In this document: positions 62,584-64,000 of the stretch, piece after piece
How the letters are laid out: the number at the start of each line of letters is the position of its first letter
Position numbering within the stretch: position 1 is the stretch's first letter
Assembly: GCF_000222305.1 (NCBI RefSeq)
Contig: NC_015921.1
Coordinates: forward strand, 836,756-900,755
From: Borreliella bissettiae DN127
Lineage (GTDB): Bacteria; Spirochaetota; Spirochaetia; Borreliales; Borreliaceae
Reading direction: 5' to 3'
Length of the DNA stretch: 64,000 nt
The notes under the pieces: model-generated
The model's input: only the letters and a program-made list of their open reading frames with translations
Databases searched by the model: none
What the model was told of the DNA's origin: nothing
Position numbers and translations under genes: made by a program

Positions 62584-64000
62584 ATGATCAAAATGCCAAG
62601 TAGTTTTACAATAATATTTTCTTTAATTATATTTGTTACTATTTTAACGTATGTGATTCCCGCTGGCAAGTTTGATAAAGAATTTAAGCAAATGGGTGAT
62701 GGATCTAAAAGGGAAATAATTGTTGCTGGAACGTATCAATATGTCGATCGTGGCCCTAGGGGATTTTTACATCCTTTTATGACTATTTTAACTGCAATGT
62801 CAAAGGGCATGGAACATGCTGCTGAAGTTATTGTTTTTGTTTTAATTGTTGGGGGTGCTTATGGGATTATTATGAAAACCGGAGCAATAGATGCAGGAAT
62901 TTATTGGTTAATTAAGAAGTTGGGACATAAAGATAAATTGCTTATTCCTTTGTTAATGTTTATTTTTTCAATTGGTGGAACTGTAACCGGAATGAGTGAA
63001 GAGACCCTTCCTTTTTATTTTGTTATGATTCCCTTAATAGTAGCTTTGGGTTATGATAACCTTGTTGGAGCGGCTATCATTGCTTTGGGAGCTGGAGTAG
63101 GCACTATGGCGTCTACTGTAAATCCATTTGCGACAGGAATTGCATCTGCAATAGCTTCTATTAGCTTACAGGATGGGTTTTATTTTAGAATTGCTCTTTA
63201 TTGTATATCAGTATTAGCCGCTATAATCTATGTTTGTGTTTATGCATCTAAAATTAAAAAGGATCCCTCAAAATCACTTGTATATTCTCAAAGAAATGAG
63301 TATTATCAATATTTTGTTAAAAAAGATGAGCTTTCTGTTGCTGGAGATAATACTCAGAGTGCTCTTGAGTTTACTTTTGCTCATAAATTAGTTTTACTTT
63401 TATTTGGATTTATGATATTGATTTTGATATTTAGCATTGTTAATCTTGGTTGGTGGATGCAAGAAATGACAATGTTGTATCTTGGAGTTGCTATTATAGC
63501 GGCTTTTATTTGTAAATTGGGTGAATCTGAAATGTGGGATGCGTTTGTGAAGGGTTCTGAAAGTTTGCTAACGGCTGCTCTTGTTATTGGACTTGCTAGA
63601 GGTGTTATGATAGTATGCGATGATGGTTTGATTACAGATACTATGTTAAATGCTGCTACTAATTTTTTATACAATCTTCCAAGACCCCTTTTTATCATTT
63701 TAAATGAAATTATTCAAATATTTATAGGATTTGTTGTCCCATCTTCATCAGGGCATGCTAGTCTAACTATGCCAATAATGGCCCCGCTTGCTGATTTTTT
63801 GTCAATTCCAAGAGCTTCAGTTGTTATTGCTATGCAAACTTCTTCTGGACTTATTAATTTAATAACACCCACCAGCGGAGTTATAATGGCTGTATTGGGG
63901 ATATCTAGATTAAGTTATGGTACGTGGTTTAAGTTTGTTTTTCCATTATTTGTTATTGAGTTCTTTATTTCTATTTTAGTTATTATAGCTAACATCTATT
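62584..64000 (+). CDS. arcD: Arginine/ornithine antiporter ArcD-like transporter (partial, runs off window)
   Basis: An open frame from ATG 62584 runs to the window end (472 codons without a stop). A strong AGGAGGAA site lies six bases upstream. The product opens MIKMPSSFTIIFSLIIFVTI and has about 11 membrane helices so far, with GGTVTGMSEETLPFYF, GAGVGTMASTVNPFATGIA and VPSSSGHASLTMPIMAPLAD. These are typical of the YfcC/DcuC-like carrier family that serves as ArcD in Borrelia. It should exchange external arginine for ornithine. The missing C-terminus is probably short. Confidence 0.9.
   Translation, partial: MIKMPSSFTIIFSLIIFVTILTYVIPAGKFDKEFKQMGDGSKREIIVAGTYQYVDRGPRGFLHPFMTILTAMSKGMEHAAEVIVFVLIVGGAYGIIMKTGAIDAGIYWLIKKLGHKDKLLIPLLMFIFSIGGTVTGMSEETLPFYFVMIPLIVALGYDNLVGAAIIALGAGVGTMASTVNPFATGIASAIASISLQDGFYFRIALYCISVLAAIIYVCVYASKIKKDPSKSLVYSQRNEYYQYFVKKDELSVAGDNTQSALEFTFAHKLVLLLFGFMILILIFSIVNLGWWMQEMTMLYLGVAIIAAFICKLGESEMWDAFVKGSESLLTAALVIGLARGVMIVCDDGLITDTMLNAATNFLYNLPRPLFIILNEIIQIFIGFVVPSSSGHASLTMPIMAPLADFLSIPRASVVIAMQTSSGLINLITPTSGVIMAVLGISRLSYGTWFKFVFPLFVIEFFISILVIIANIY

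Overview
This is an AT-rich (roughly 28-30% G+C by eye) bacterial chromosome segment. It looks like the right part of the linear chromosome of a Lyme-group spirochaete (Borreliella / Borrelia burgdorferi sensu lato). The gene order matches what I remember of B. burgdorferi B31 from about BB0797 (mutS) to BB0843 (arcD). The eukaryote-like IleRS, the spirochaete-style lipoproteins and the arginine deiminase genes fit as well. The exact species cannot be fixed without a database comparison. I see no rRNA, tRNA, IS element, prophage or CRISPR array. Coding density is very high: no gap between genes exceeds about 185 bp.

Layout. (1) 54-19662, all + strand: mutS-comF, a strong terminator hairpin, then the ribosome/transcription block rimP-nusA-infB-rbfA-truB, rpsO-pnp, followed by a propeller-like lipoprotein with lptF-lptG, then tgt, murJ and an exported HEAT-repeat protein. 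(2) 19684-22488: coaBC (-) divergent from yhdT-like and panF (+), a pantothenate uptake and CoA synthesis module. (3) 22497-28411 (+): pseudouridine synthase, P-loop/Asp23-like protein, murC, yicC, a cmk-like kinase, rpoZ, miaA and an unmarked 30-residue basic ORF that looks like ribosomal protein bS22. (4) 28458-30738: a small block of exported or envelope genes. (5) 30867-35890 (-): hrpA and topA. (6) 35965-41008 (+): sbcD, sbcC and a ROK sugar kinase. (7) 41025-48937 (-): lipoprotein, ileS, clpA/clpC-like and phosphohexomutase. (8) 49076-57333 (+): uvrB, uvrA and an lptD-like outer-membrane protein. (9) 57343-60076 (-): anchored protein, RNase HI with a viroplasmin domain, and a lipoprotein with a permuted papain-like fold. 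(10) 60262-64000 (+): arcA, arcB and arcD, the last cut by the window edge.

How the genes work together. The window is mainly core information processing (ribosome assembly, translation initiation, RNA decay, mismatch and excision repair, recombination nuclease) interleaved with envelope functions (MurC, MurJ, Lpt-like proteins, lipoproteins) and two nutrient modules (pantothenate to CoA, arginine to ornithine). I see no wholly new multi-gene system. The most interesting signals are: the small bS22-like ORF after miaA; a ClpA/C-like unfoldase whose second ATPase ring has lost its catalytic residues; a cmk-like kinase with a Lys-to-Asn change in its P-loop, sitting where gmk usually lies between yicC and rpoZ; a 33-bp tandem repeat inside infB; an SbcC with no zinc hook; and a cysteine-free LptD together with LptF/LptG in a lineage that lacks LPS.
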